From the NCBI RefSeq assembly GCF_001424105.1, contig NZ_LMQH01000014.1, forward strand, positions 222,282 to 269,540: DNA of 47,259 nt, read 5' to 3'. A model generated the notes under the pieces. The model did no database searches, was not told where the DNA came from, and worked only from the letters and a program-made list of their open reading frames with translations. Shown piece after piece: positions 16,705 to 24,380 of the stretch. Position 1 is the first letter of the stretch. Every line of letters starts with the position of its first letter. The stretch is from Chryseobacterium sp. Leaf394. Lineage in GTDB: Bacteria; Bacteroidota; Bacteroidia; Flavobacteriales; Weeksellaceae. The translations under genes were made by a program, and so were the position numbers.

Positions 16705-16764
16705 TAACAGTTCAATACAGCTATTACAGCAAATTACTTATTATCTATCACTCATTACCCATAT

Positions 16765-17415
16765 TTATTCGTCCATTGCCATCACCAGAACACTGATTTT
16801 ATTTTGTCCGGCTTTCAGAATTTCCCACGCAACAGTTGCTAAAGTATTTCCGGTAGTAAAAACATCATCAATCAGCAAAATATGTTGATTTGAAATTGGT
16901 CTTGTAATAGAAAAAGTATTTAGAGTTTCAAGACGGTGTTGTTTGTCTTTCAAAGCCTGAGCTTTTGAATAATGATTTCTTTTGATTAAATCATGGCTGA
17001 ACGGAATTTTATAAAACTTCGACAGCGTTTCTGTAAACAAATGCAGTTGGTTGTAACCTCGTTCCTTTAGTTTTTTCGGATGCAGCGGAACGGAAACCAA
17101 TAAATCCGGCTTTCCTTTAAATTCCAGACTGTCAATGAGCCATTCAGCTAAAACTTTTCCGGCATTTTCGCGGCTTTTGTATTTCAGTTCATGGATTATT
17201 TTTCGGCTTAAATTTTCCTTTTCAAACTGCATCAGCGAAAAAGCATTTTCAACAGGGAAGAGGAGTTTGCACTTTTCTTTCAGATTATTTTCAGAATGAT
17301 AATCAAAATGAGTGAAGTGAATCTGCTCAAAACAAAGATTGCAAACCAGTAAATTGCCGTCGATAATTCGGTTGCAGTGAATGCAGCGGTTCGGGAAAAG
17401 AACATCCAGGATCAT
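16765..17415 (-). CDS. ComF family phosphoribosyltransferase-like protein
   Basis: A 216-residue protein of the ComF/GntX type, whose members are linked to DNA uptake or nucleotide salvage in other bacteria. A four-Cys zinc finger opens the protein (CIHCNRII, then CNLC), followed by a PRTase domain with the PRPP loop LLIDDVFTTGNTLATVAWEI near 175-195 and the basic RGYNQLH motif near 118. Length is normal. No other competence genes are in the window, so a role in transformation is not supported here. Convergent with upp. Confidence 0.9.
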   Translation of the reverse strand: MILDVLFPNRCIHCNRIIDGNLLVCNLCFEQIHFTHFDYHSENNLKEKCKLLFPVENAFSLMQFEKENLSRKIIHELKYKSRENAGKVLAEWLIDSLEFKGKPDLLVSVPLHPKKLKERGYNQLHLFTETLSKFYKIPFSHDLIKRNHYSKAQALKDKQHRLETLNTFSITRPISNQHILLIDDVFTTGNTLATVAWEILKAGQNKISVLVMAMDE

Positions 17416-17510
17416 TTGTGTGTTTTATGAAACCAAAATAATAATTTTCTCCGAAAGATGAAATACCTGAAGTGAAATTTTCAGGTTAATTTTAAAAAAA
17501 ATAAAATCAA

Positions 17511-17518
17511 TATCTTTG
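17511..17518 (+). promoter_or_regulatory. Candidate -7 element (TATCTTTG) for the thioesterase gene
   Basis: Exact TAnnTTTG match only 3 nt before the ATG at 17522, the tightest spacing in the window. An in-frame TTG at 17516 is part of this element. Confidence 0.65.
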
Positions 17519-17521
17519 AGT

Positions 17522-17905
17522 ATGGGTTTGATTTTTGAAAAGAAAATAAAGATTACAGAAGAGCATATTGATCTCAATAATCACGTCAACAACGTGCAGT
17601 ATGTGAAATGGGTTGAGGAAGTTGCAGGGGAACATTGGGACACGGTGAAAGATCATTTAGGTTTTCCTTTTGACATTTGGATGCTTTTAGATCATCACAT
17701 TCAGTATAAAAAACAGGTTTATCTGGGAGATGTAATCACGATCAGAACCTATCCTAAACCACCTGAAGGAATCCGTCAGCCAAGGAAAGTGGAATTTTAC
17801 TGCAATGATATTCTGGTAGTAGATTCTCTGACACTCTGGGTTTTTATTGACCGGGAAACGCAAAAAGTAAAAAGACTCGATGCCGGCTGGCTCGAATTAC
17901 TGTAA
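17522..17905 (+). CDS. Acyl-CoA/acyl-ACP thioesterase, hotdog fold
   Basis: A single hotdog-fold thioesterase of 127 residues (4-hydroxybenzoyl-CoA thioesterase/FadM-like). The conserved N-terminal segment EEHIDLNNHVNNVQYVKWVEE carries the Asn/Asp and aromatic residues of the family, followed by a long helix and the strands HIQYKKQVYLGDVITIRTY. It should hydrolyse acyl thioesters in the cytoplasm; chain-length specificity cannot be read. I chose the ATG at 17522, since the upstream TTG lies within the promoter. It is followed by the YIP1-family gene, which has its own promoter-like element. Confidence 0.85.
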   Translation: MGLIFEKKIKITEEHIDLNNHVNNVQYVKWVEEVAGEHWDTVKDHLGFPFDIWMLLDHHIQYKKQVYLGDVITIRTYPKPPEGIRQPRKVEFYCNDILVVDSLTLWVFIDRETQKVKRLDAGWLELL

Positions 17906-17922
17906 TTTTTAATAAATATCAC

Positions 17923-17930
17923 TACTTTCG
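17923..17930 (+). promoter_or_regulatory. Near-consensus -7 element (TACTTTCG) for the YIP1-family gene
   Basis: One base off TAnnTTTG, 17 nt before the ATG at 17948. Weaker than the other promoter calls. Confidence 0.4.
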
Positions 17931-17947
17931 CGTATCTAATAAACTCC

Positions 17948-18616
17948 ATGGAAACTAAATTTACAGAGAATCAATTTGAAGAATTCGAAAAATACGAAGC
18001 GCTTTCCAATCAGGATGTTTTTACAAAAATCTGGACTCAGCCAAGAAAGGTTTTTAAATTTATAAATGACACCCAATACGAAAAGTATTTCTATATTGTG
18101 CTTTTCTTTGCAGGTGTTGTACGCGCTTTAGACCGTGCTTCTACAAAAAATACTGGTGATGATTCTTCTCTTTTCTTCATTCTTTTTTTCGGTGTGGTAT
18201 TCGGTGGAGCGTTTGGCTGGATTTCCTATTTCATTTATGCTGCACTGACGAGCTGGACAGGAAAATGGCTGGATGGTGCCGGCAATACTACATCCATTTT
18301 CAGAATGATGGCGTATGCATTGTTGCCTTCCACTTTAGCATTGGTTTTTATCATTCCGCAAATTGCAATATTCGGAGTTGATGTTTTCAGGGATGTTGAG
18401 TATGATACTGCAACTGCTTTCGGAGACATTGTTTTCTGGATATCAGTATTCTGTGAAGTGGTGCTTTCCCTTACAACGCTTGTTTTTATGGTGATCGGAC
18501 TTTCGGAAGTACAGAAATTTTCGGTTTGGAAAGCTGTTCTCAATCTGATCCTGCCCATTTGTGTTATTGTGGTTCCTTTTCTTTTGTTGGCTGCGCTGTT
18601 TTATGCATTCTCTTAA
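17948..18616 (+). CDS. YIP1 family integral membrane protein
   Basis: A 222-residue inner-membrane protein with about five hydrophobic helices (roughly 49-66, 76-100, 118-140, 160-182 and 197-220) and an acidic cytoplasmic N-terminus. The pattern of a short TQPRKVFKFI motif before the first helix and the AGNTTSIFRMMAYALLPS segment in the middle is the YIP1 domain (WxxPxxxF and a conserved helix pair). Bacterial YIP1 proteins have no established function. Family call moderately firm. Confidence 0.8.
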   Translation: METKFTENQFEEFEKYEALSNQDVFTKIWTQPRKVFKFINDTQYEKYFYIVLFFAGVVRALDRASTKNTGDDSSLFFILFFGVVFGGAFGWISYFIYAALTSWTGKWLDGAGNTTSIFRMMAYALLPSTLALVFIIPQIAIFGVDVFRDVEYDTATAFGDIVFWISVFCEVVLSLTTLVFMVIGLSEVQKFSVWKAVLNLILPICVIVVPFLLLAALFYAFS

Positions 18617-18675
18617 TTAGGAGGAATAAATTTTAAAGTCAGGATAAGGTCATTCATTTAAATTTTGAATTTCCC

Positions 18676-18683
18676 TATCTTTG
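18676..18683 (+). promoter_or_regulatory. Candidate -7 element (TATCTTTG) for queD-lpxH
   Basis: Exact TAnnTTTG match 4 nt before the queD ATG, implying a leaderless mRNA for the queD-lpxH pair. Confidence 0.65.
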
Positions 18684-18687
18684 CAGC

Positions 18688-19134
18688 ATGATACGTATTA
18701 CAAAAATTTTTACATTCGAAACTGCTCATGTTTTGTACAATTATGACGGGAAATGTAAAAATATGCACGGGCATTCCTACAAACTTTTCGTTACCGTAAA
18801 GGGAAAACCAATCAATGATCTGGAGAATCCTAAGAACGGAATGGTCGTGGATTTCGGAGATATAAAAACCATCGTGAAAGCTGAAATCGTTGATGTCTGG
18901 GATCATGCGGTTTTAATCAACGGCGTTTCTCCGCACAGGGAAATGGGAGAGGAACTTGAAAATAAAGGCCAGAAAGTAATCTACTGCAACTTTCAGCCAA
19001 CTTGTGAAAATATGCTGTATGCCATCGCTGCGAAAGTAAAAGCCAAACTTCCTGAAGGAATCTCTCTGGCATATCTTAAACTTCATGAGACCGAAAACTC
19101 TTACGGAGAATGGTTTGCAGAAGACAATCAATAA
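18688..19134 (+). CDS. queD: 6-carboxy-5,6,7,8-tetrahydropterin synthase QueD
   Basis: Second step of queuosine/7-deazaguanine synthesis, converting dihydroneopterin triphosphate to 6-carboxytetrahydropterin. A zinc site is visible: His in FETAHVLYNYDGKC and the HGH of KNMHGHSYKL, with the catalytic Cys in DGKC. The C-terminal KLHETENSYGEWF provides the Glu that anchors the pterin. At 148 residues it is slightly longer than E. coli QueD. lpxH follows after 27 bases, so they are likely co-transcribed. Other queuosine genes are not in the window. High confidence. Confidence 0.93.
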   Translation: MIRITKIFTFETAHVLYNYDGKCKNMHGHSYKLFVTVKGKPINDLENPKNGMVVDFGDIKTIVKAEIVDVWDHAVLINGVSPHREMGEELENKGQKVIYCNFQPTCENMLYAIAAKVKAKLPEGISLAYLKLHETENSYGEWFAEDNQ

Positions 19135-19161
19135 TTTTTTTGCTCAATTAAATTCTGAAAA

Positions 19162-19974
19162 GTGCTTAAAACAACCATCAGTCTCGAGTCCGGAAAGAAA
19201 GTTTATTTTGCTTCAGATCAGCATTTTGGTGCACCGAATCCGAAGGAAAGCAAACTGCGTGAGGAGAAATTTATCCGTTGGATGAATCAGATCAAGGAAG
19301 ATGCGCAGGTGCTCTTTCTGATGGGAGACTTATTTGATTTCTGGCACGAGTGGAATCACGTAATTCCGAAAGGATATGTACGGGTTTTAGGTAAAATTGC
19401 AGAATTAAAAGACCACGGAATTCAGGTTTATTTTTTTGTCGGAAACCACGATTTGTGGATGAAAGATTATCTTGAGGAAGAAATTGGATGTACTGTTTTC
19501 TATAAAAAGCAGTATTTTGAAATGGGCGGAAAACAGTTTCTGCTCGCTCACGGTGATGGTCTGGGGCCGGGCGATAAAGGGTATAAAAGAATGAAAAAAG
19601 TCTTTACCAACCCGATTGCGCAGTGGTTTTTCAGATGGCTGCATCCGGATATTGCGATGAAAATCGCTTTGTATATGTCTCAGAAAAACAAAATGATTTC
19701 CGGTGATGAAGACAAGGCGTTTTTGGGCGAAGACAAAGAGTTTCTGATTATTTACTCCAAGAAGAAACTGGAAACAGAAAAAATCGACTATTTTATTTAC
19801 GGTCATCGTCACTTGCCAATGATTTTAAATTTAAATGAAAACTCAAAATACGTTAATCTCGGAGACTGGATTTCCTATTTTACCTACGGTGTTTTCGAGC
19901 ATGATTTTGAATTGAAGACCTTTGAAGATTCTGAACAAAAAAAATTACCCCTAAAAGAGGTAATTTCCGAATAA
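19162..19974 (+). CDS. lpxH: UDP-2,3-diacylglucosamine diphosphatase, LpxH type
   Basis: Calcineurin-like metallophosphoesterase that cleaves UDP-2,3-diacyl-GlcN to lipid X in lipid A synthesis. The metal motifs are in order: FASDQHFG (DxH), MGDLFDFW (GDxxD), FVGNHDLWM (GNHD), LLAHGDGLGPGD and YGHRHLPM (GHxH). The 270-residue length fits the Bacteroidota form. The start is a GTG at 19162; no closer ATG precedes the conserved MLKTTI segment. A hairpin formed by the last codons (19942-19966) has no T run and is not called a terminator. Confidence 0.92.
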   Translation: MLKTTISLESGKKVYFASDQHFGAPNPKESKLREEKFIRWMNQIKEDAQVLFLMGDLFDFWHEWNHVIPKGYVRVLGKIAELKDHGIQVYFFVGNHDLWMKDYLEEEIGCTVFYKKQYFEMGGKQFLLAHGDGLGPGDKGYKRMKKVFTNPIAQWFFRWLHPDIAMKIALYMSQKNKMISGDEDKAFLGEDKEFLIIYSKKKLETEKIDYFIYGHRHLPMILNLNENSKYVNLGDWISYFTYGVFEHDFELKTFEDSEQKKLPLKEVISE

Positions 19975-20135
19975 AGGGTTCTACAGCCCTTATTCCTAAT
20001 CCATATTCCGCCGATTGATTTGCAAATACCCGACCAACTTTGCTTATTCCGGATAAATTAAATGTGAATTATAAAGTTTAAAAACATAATTGTTTCATTT
20101 TGAATCATTAAGCTCTAAATTAAATTTTAAATACA

Positions 20136-21116
20136 TTGAAAAATATATTTGACATCAGGACTGACATGGATTTTGTCGCAGCCTGTCTCGAAACTTTCAG
20201 ATTTCAATACGATAATGTTGAGATCTACCGAAAGTTTGTTGACTATCTGAAAATTAATCCTGAAAATGTAGATGAGGTGGCAAAAATTCCGTTTTTGCCG
20301 ATTGAGATGTTTAAAAATCATCAGATTTTAGATAAAAATGTTTTCACAGATTTATACTTTCAGAGTTCGGGAACAACGCAGATGAATCTGTCTAAACATT
20401 TCATCGCTGATACGGATTTGTACGAGAATAGTATTTACAGAAGCTTCGAACAGTTCATCGGCAAGCCGGAAGATTTTATTTTCCTCGGTCTGTTGCCAAG
20501 TTATTTGGAGAAACAAAATTCATCACTGATTTACATGGTCGATTTTTTAATGAAAAAATCAGATAAGCCTGAAAACGGATACTTTCTTTACAATCACGAA
20601 GATTTGTTTAAACTTTTAAATGAACTGAAAGACAAAAAAGTCATTCTCTTCGGAGTTTCATTCGCCCTGTTAGATTTTCTGGATTTTTGCAGCTCAAACT
20701 CTCAAACCCTCAAACCCTCGAACTCTCTTACAGTGATAGAAACCGGCGGTATGAAAGGCAGAAAAGAAGAAATGACCAAAGATGAATTGCTGAAAATTCT
20801 GCAGGAAGGTTTTAAAACCGATAAAATTTATTCAGAATATTCCATGACAGAACTGCTTTCGCAGGCTTATTCTTTAGGAGAAAACCTTTATCAATGTCCG
20901 AACTGGATGCGCGTTTTGGTAAGAAATGTGGAAGATCCTTTCAGTTATGAAAAAGAGGGTAGGACGGGAGCGATCAATATAATTGATTTGGCGAATATTC
21001 ATTCATGTTCATTTATTGCCACTCAGGATTTAGGAAAAATTATGGAAGATAAATTTCAGGTTTTGGGAAGAATAGATCATTCTGATATCCGCGGATGCAG
21101 CCTTCTAGTAAGTTGA
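20136..21116 (+). CDS. LuxE-like acyl-protein synthetase with translated 8-bp repeat
   Basis: A 326-residue protein of the LuxE/PaaK-like acyltransferase group that adenylates or transfers acyl groups. Supporting motifs are IPFLPIEMFKNHQI, QSSGTTQ (phosphate-binding SGTT), TGGMKGRKEEM near 205, and YSMTEL. The substrate is unknown; no luxCD genes are nearby. The start is a TTG at 20136, the only initiator that keeps the conserved N-terminus. Residues about 186-199 (SSNSQTLKPSNSLT) are encoded by a 40-bp run of 8-bp units related to intergenic arrays at 21256 and 39423, so the gene has absorbed a repeat array in frame. Confidence 0.82.
   Translation: MKNIFDIRTDMDFVAACLETFRFQYDNVEIYRKFVDYLKINPENVDEVAKIPFLPIEMFKNHQILDKNVFTDLYFQSSGTTQMNLSKHFIADTDLYENSIYRSFEQFIGKPEDFIFLGLLPSYLEKQNSSLIYMVDFLMKKSDKPENGYFLYNHEDLFKLLNELKDKKVILFGVSFALLDFLDFCSSNSQTLKPSNSLTVIETGGMKGRKEEMTKDELLKILQEGFKTDKIYSEYSMTELLSQAYSLGENLYQCPNWMRVLVRNVEDPFSYEKEGRTGAINIIDLANIHSCSFIATQDLGKIMEDKFQVLGRIDHSDIRGCSLLVS
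20691..20730. repeat. 8-bp periodic array inside the LuxE-like gene
   Basis: Five 8-bp units, consensus CNCTCAAA: AGCTCAAA, CTCTCAAA, CCCTCAAA, CCCTCGAA, CTCTCTTA. The reading frame stays open through it. Confidence 0.85.
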
Positions 21117-21120
21117 TTGG

Positions 21121-21153
21121 GTTTGAGGGTTGAGAGTAAGAGCGTTTGAGACT
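21121..21153. repeat. Degenerate 8-bp array, reverse orientation
   Basis: On the minus strand this reads as CTCAAA-type 8-mers like the arrays at 20691 and 39423, just after the LuxE-like gene stop. Degenerate, with one 1-nt phase slip. Confidence 0.55.
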
Positions 21154-21255
21154 GGTCAATTTTAAGTTTTTTAATCCCAATTTATTTTTCATCTGATTTT
21201 AAACCAATATTGATCACTTTTCTTCCTTGAATTTGAAGTACTTTATTTAATTTCC

Positions 21256-21327
21256 CACTAAAACACTAAAACACTAAAACACTAAAACACTAAAACACTA
21301 AAACACTAAAATACTCCGACGCTCAAA
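21256..21327. repeat. 8-bp tandem array abutting a start codon
   Basis: Seven perfect CACTAAAA units, then TACTCCGA and CGCTCAAA, nine units and 72 bp in all. The array ends one base before the ATG at 21329. The last unit links it to the CTCAAA-type arrays. Confidence 0.95.
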
Positions 21328-21328
21328 C

Positions 21329-21874
21329 ATGTTAAAGATAGAAGAACTCGTTCATGCCTACATTCATTCTCAGTGCGATTTTGAGAAGGAGATTGTGCTG
21401 ACCAATCATTTTCAGGCAGACTGGGAAGCAGATATTTTGATTATCAATTCCGAAGGTTTCAGTCATGAAATTGAAATCAAGCTTTCTAAAAGTGATTTTA
21501 AAAATGATTTTAAAAAATCTTATATCAACAGTTCGACGGGCGAAAAATTTCTGAAGCACGATAAAATCTGCTGTGGCGATTACATCTGCAATTCGTTCAG
21601 CTTCTTACTGCCGATGGGAATGATCGAGCATTCCACGATTCCCGAACATTGCGGAATTATCGAATTTTATCACAATGTCGATTCCTGGGAAACAGAATTC
21701 TATCTCGTCCGGGAACCCCAAAAAGTGCACGAAGATCTTTACTGGAGCCTAACGGATAAAGATACATTCATAAGAAAGATGGCTTTAAATCTCCTGTACA
21801 GAAAAATGGAGATCAAAGGAAAACATGAAGAGCTGATTTTTAAAAATCCTTTCGAAATCAGGAAACCAAAATAA
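21329..21874 (+). CDS. PD-(D/E)XK nuclease-like protein (MmcB-like)
   Basis: A 181-residue protein without a firm family name. Residues 21-51 show the PD-(D/E)XK core: the strand pattern ending in EAD (Asp35), then EIEIK with Glu49-x-Lys51, followed by KSDFKNDFKKS, a pattern shared with MmcB-like DNA-repair proteins. A later IPEHCGIIEFY segment also fits that group. Nuclease activity is not proven. Its 5' flank is the 8-bp array, so copy-number change could alter translation or transcription. It shares a bidirectional terminator with the convergent aqpZ. Confidence 0.7.
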   Translation: MLKIEELVHAYIHSQCDFEKEIVLTNHFQADWEADILIINSEGFSHEIEIKLSKSDFKNDFKKSYINSSTGEKFLKHDKICCGDYICNSFSFLLPMGMIEHSTIPEHCGIIEFYHNVDSWETEFYLVREPQKVHEDLYWSLTDKDTFIRKMALNLLYRKMEIKGKHEELIFKNPFEIRKPK

Positions 21875-21875
21875 A

Positions 21876-21901
21876 AATTCCTGCCAGAAAAGGCAGGAAT
21901 T
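21876..21901. terminator. Bidirectional terminator, PD-(D/E)XK-like gene and aqpZ
   Basis: Perfect 10-bp stem (AATTCCTGCC / GGCAGGAATT), 6-nt loop, with A-rich and T-rich flanks, between two convergent stops. Confidence 0.85.
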
Positions 21902-21923
21902 ACATTTTATATTTATCGTTAAA

Positions 21924-22637
21924 TTACTTTGCTTCAGGCTTTTCAATCAGTAAATTATAAGTAAAAGCTGCAGCAATACCTCCCAAAACCGGAGCCGCAA
22001 CAAACAGCCATAATTGAGAAACTGCTTTACCACCTGCAAAAATCGCAGGTCCGATGCTTCTTGCAGGATTCACAGAAACTCCCGTAATTTTAATTCCAAC
22101 AATGTGAATCAGAACCAAAGCCAATCCGATGGCCAAACCGGCAAAACCGCCGTTGATGTTTTTTGTGGAAGTTGATCCCAAAATAACCATCAGGAAAATA
22201 AATGTGAAAACAAATTCAGCAACGAAAGCCGCTGTCATATTGTAAGCATCAAGATATCCATCTCCCCAGCCGTTAGACCCTAAAGCCCATTCTTTCATTT
22301 CCGCTCCGGGATGATTGGTAAAAATCAAGTAAAGAACTCCGGCTCCGATAATGGCTCCGAGAATTTGTGCAACGATGTAACGGGCTGCCTCGCTCATTTT
22401 CATCCTTCCCGCTGCAGCCATTGCGATTGAAATTGCAGGATTAATATGGCAACCTGAAATATGACCGATTGCATACGCCATTGCAACAACGCTGAGACCA
22501 AATGCAAAGGAAATTCCTAACAGACCTACGCCTGTAGTGCCGTCTGCACCGGCGATTACGGCGCTTCCGCAACCCATAAGTACGAGAACCATGGTGCCGA
22601 ACATTTCGGCAACGAATTTTGAAGTGTTTGAAATCAT
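21924..22637 (-). CDS. aqpZ: Aquaporin Z-type water channel
   Basis: Inner-membrane MIP-family channel of 237 residues with six helices and two half-helices. Both NPA motifs are intact: HINPAISIAM in the first half and SVNPARSIGPA in the second. A His in LIHIVG and the Arg after the second NPA form a narrow AqpZ-like selectivity filter, which favours water over glycerol; this is inference from residues. I chose the ATG at 22637 over the TTG at 22640. Monocistronic, with no clear promoter element found. Confidence 0.93.
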   Translation of the reverse strand: MISNTSKFVAEMFGTMVLVLMGCGSAVIAGADGTTGVGLLGISFAFGLSVVAMAYAIGHISGCHINPAISIAMAAAGRMKMSEAARYIVAQILGAIIGAGVLYLIFTNHPGAEMKEWALGSNGWGDGYLDAYNMTAAFVAEFVFTFIFLMVILGSTSTKNINGGFAGLAIGLALVLIHIVGIKITGVSVNPARSIGPAIFAGGKAVSQLWLFVAAPVLGGIAAAFTYNLLIEKPEAK

Positions 22638-22923
22638 CAAGTATTGTATTTTTAATTAAGGCAGCGAATGTACAAAAATTAATTATTCGCAAAATTATGT
22701 CTGTTTTTATATTTTTTAATTTCTATTTTGTCGATTTTATTCTCATAATTGTTTTTGTGTGGTATTTTATTTATTAATAATTATTTATTTTTGTTTTAAT
22801 GAAAATATTTTTTCAATTATTTTTAGACTTAAACTAATATATTTTGCTCCTTCAGTTCCCATTTGGAAATTTCATAAAAAAGAAAAGCATTATTTTTGCC
22901 GTACACCGGGATAAACTATCGTA
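22638..22923. other. AT-rich gap between aqpZ and the DUF5715 gene
   Basis: Divergent intergenic region, very T-rich. Apart from the -7 element at 22891 I see no repeat, hairpin or ORF. Confidence 0.6.
22891..22898 (+). promoter_or_regulatory. Candidate -7 element (TATTTTTG) for the DUF5715 gene
   Basis: Exact TAnnTTTG match, 25 nt before the ATG at 22924. Confidence 0.55.
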
Positions 22924-23544
22924 ATGAGGAAATTGTTTTTTGTCGTTTTTTTAAGTTCTGCAACACTGTTTTTCAGCCAGGCGAAGAAAAAAGGAAGTCT
23001 GCCCTGCTACGACCTGAACGAAATTATGAAAGTGGAGCCTACCATGCTTTACAAACCACATTTGGATGCTTCAAAAGGTTTTAATATCAAAATTCTCAAG
23101 AATACTTCTACAGTTGAGAAATACATCAGCAACGGGAAATTTCATAAAGTAAAAAAATCAGGCAAGGGTTTCAGGGTTCAAAAGCTGGATTACAGCAGAG
23201 CTTGGCTGGTTTCAAAAGCTTATCAGAGTCTTGAAAAAATGGGTTCCAGATTCAGTAAAAATACAGGTGGATCTTATTTTACAGTAACTTCTGTTACGAG
23301 AACGCTCGAAGATCAGTGCAGGCTGCGAAAAGTAAATACCAATGCAAGTCTCGGGATCAGTTCGCACAATTACGGCAACTCATTCGATATTTCCTATGTT
23401 CGTTTCAACGGTGTTCACAGGAGCAATCCCAAGCTGGAGGAGGCTCTGGAAAAGGTTTTAAAATACTATTACAATTTAGGACGCATTTACTATATCAAAG
23501 AAAAACAGCAGAGCTGCTTTCATGTGACGGTAAAAAACTACTAA
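22924..23544 (+). CDS. DUF5715 family secreted protein, M15 peptidase-like
   Basis: A 206-residue exported protein: signal peptide to about residue 19 (ending FFSQA). The C-terminal half resembles the M15 D-Ala-D-Ala peptidase fold. SSHNYGNSFDISY matches the SxHxxGxAxD zinc motif (His and Asp), and CFHVTV supplies a candidate second His, where M15 enzymes usually have HxH or WH. SVTRTLEDQCRLRKVN before it fits the substrate-binding arm. It may trim peptidoglycan, but loss of the usual Glu-Trp-His pattern makes activity uncertain. It has its own promoter; the next gene starts 85 bases on. Confidence 0.75.
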   Translation: MRKLFFVVFLSSATLFFSQAKKKGSLPCYDLNEIMKVEPTMLYKPHLDASKGFNIKILKNTSTVEKYISNGKFHKVKKSGKGFRVQKLDYSRAWLVSKAYQSLEKMGSRFSKNTGGSYFTVTSVTRTLEDQCRLRKVNTNASLGISSHNYGNSFDISYVRFNGVHRSNPKLEEALEKVLKYYYNLGRIYYIKEKQQSCFHVTVKNY

Positions 23545-23629
23545 TTTTTCTTTTTTACACAAGCCGTTTGTGTAGATTGCCGAGATTAGGTATTTTTACT
23601 GAATAAAAACCAAACCAAAAACTTTACAC

Positions 23630-24367
23630 ATGGGAACATTGTCTCCTCAGCAGTTCTCTGATGCTGCCAAAAAATGGTCTGAAAGTCGTTATGATCTGAC
23701 CATTATTGAAAATCTCTTCAGGCAGAATTCAGTTTTTAATCTTTATAAGTCACAAATAGATACCATTAAAAGTCATAACGATAATGATGATTTTTGTGTA
23801 CAGATCGGCGTTACGGAAAACAACGAGCTCATCATGATTTCTGTTCCGCTTGACGGGAAGGGTTATCCTGTGCGCCTTGATGAATATTCCTTCTCATTAT
23901 TCGAAACTTTAAAAGAAGATCTCTGCCTGACCGAAAAGCAGACGTATACTGTTGTGAATAAATCTGTTCTGTCGACTTCAATGCGGAAAAAAGACAGTGA
24001 TTCAGATGTATTTCTGCCAGTTATCAATAAACCCGTGCTGGAGCAGGAAAAAGCTCTGGAAGCTATAGAATTGTGGCAGAATAACGCCTTTGATTGGTTT
24101 TATGCAGAGTTTAAACAAAATGAGGGAAGCGGTATTTTTAATAAATTTTATGTACCCACAGAAAAAATATTTAAAGTAGAGAAAGGCATCATGTTCGTTT
24201 CTGTTTTTGGGCTGAAGTTTTCTGAAATATACCGGAAACAGCTTCCTGCACTTATTTTTATCTCAGCACCCGACAATCTGAGTAATCAGAGTGTAGAAAT
24301 AGATTCAAACACACTTGATTATGCAAAGCCTTGTCCGCCAAGCTGTAATATTTTTGATTTAGGGTAA
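23630..24367 (+). CDS. Unknown protein, first gene of the sensor-kinase operon
   Basis: A 245-residue protein I do not recognise. It has no signal peptide or membrane helix and is probably cytoplasmic. It appears to have two parts: residues 1-110 and 125-225, each ending in a hydrophobic strand pattern. The C-terminus YAKPCPPSCNIFDLG carries a CxxxC pair. It sits 13 bases before the multi-TM gene and so heads a four-gene run with the histidine kinase and response regulator. A near-consensus TATTTTTA lies at 23591. A structural or signalling role is a guess. Confidence 0.7.
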   Translation: MGTLSPQQFSDAAKKWSESRYDLTIIENLFRQNSVFNLYKSQIDTIKSHNDNDDFCVQIGVTENNELIMISVPLDGKGYPVRLDEYSFSLFETLKEDLCLTEKQTYTVVNKSVLSTSMRKKDSDSDVFLPVINKPVLEQEKALEAIELWQNNAFDWFYAEFKQNEGSGIFNKFYVPTEKIFKVEKGIMFVSVFGLKFSEIYRKQLPALIFISAPDNLSNQSVEIDSNTLDYAKPCPPSCNIFDLG

Positions 24368-24380
24368 ACTGTAAATAGTG

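Noticed and set aside
19942..19966. Hairpin at the end of lpxH as a terminator
   Set aside because: The stem lies within the last codons and no T run follows.
21256..21327. Possible CRISPR array
   Set aside because: The unit is 8 bp with no spacers, and there are no cas genes; a simple tandem repeat.
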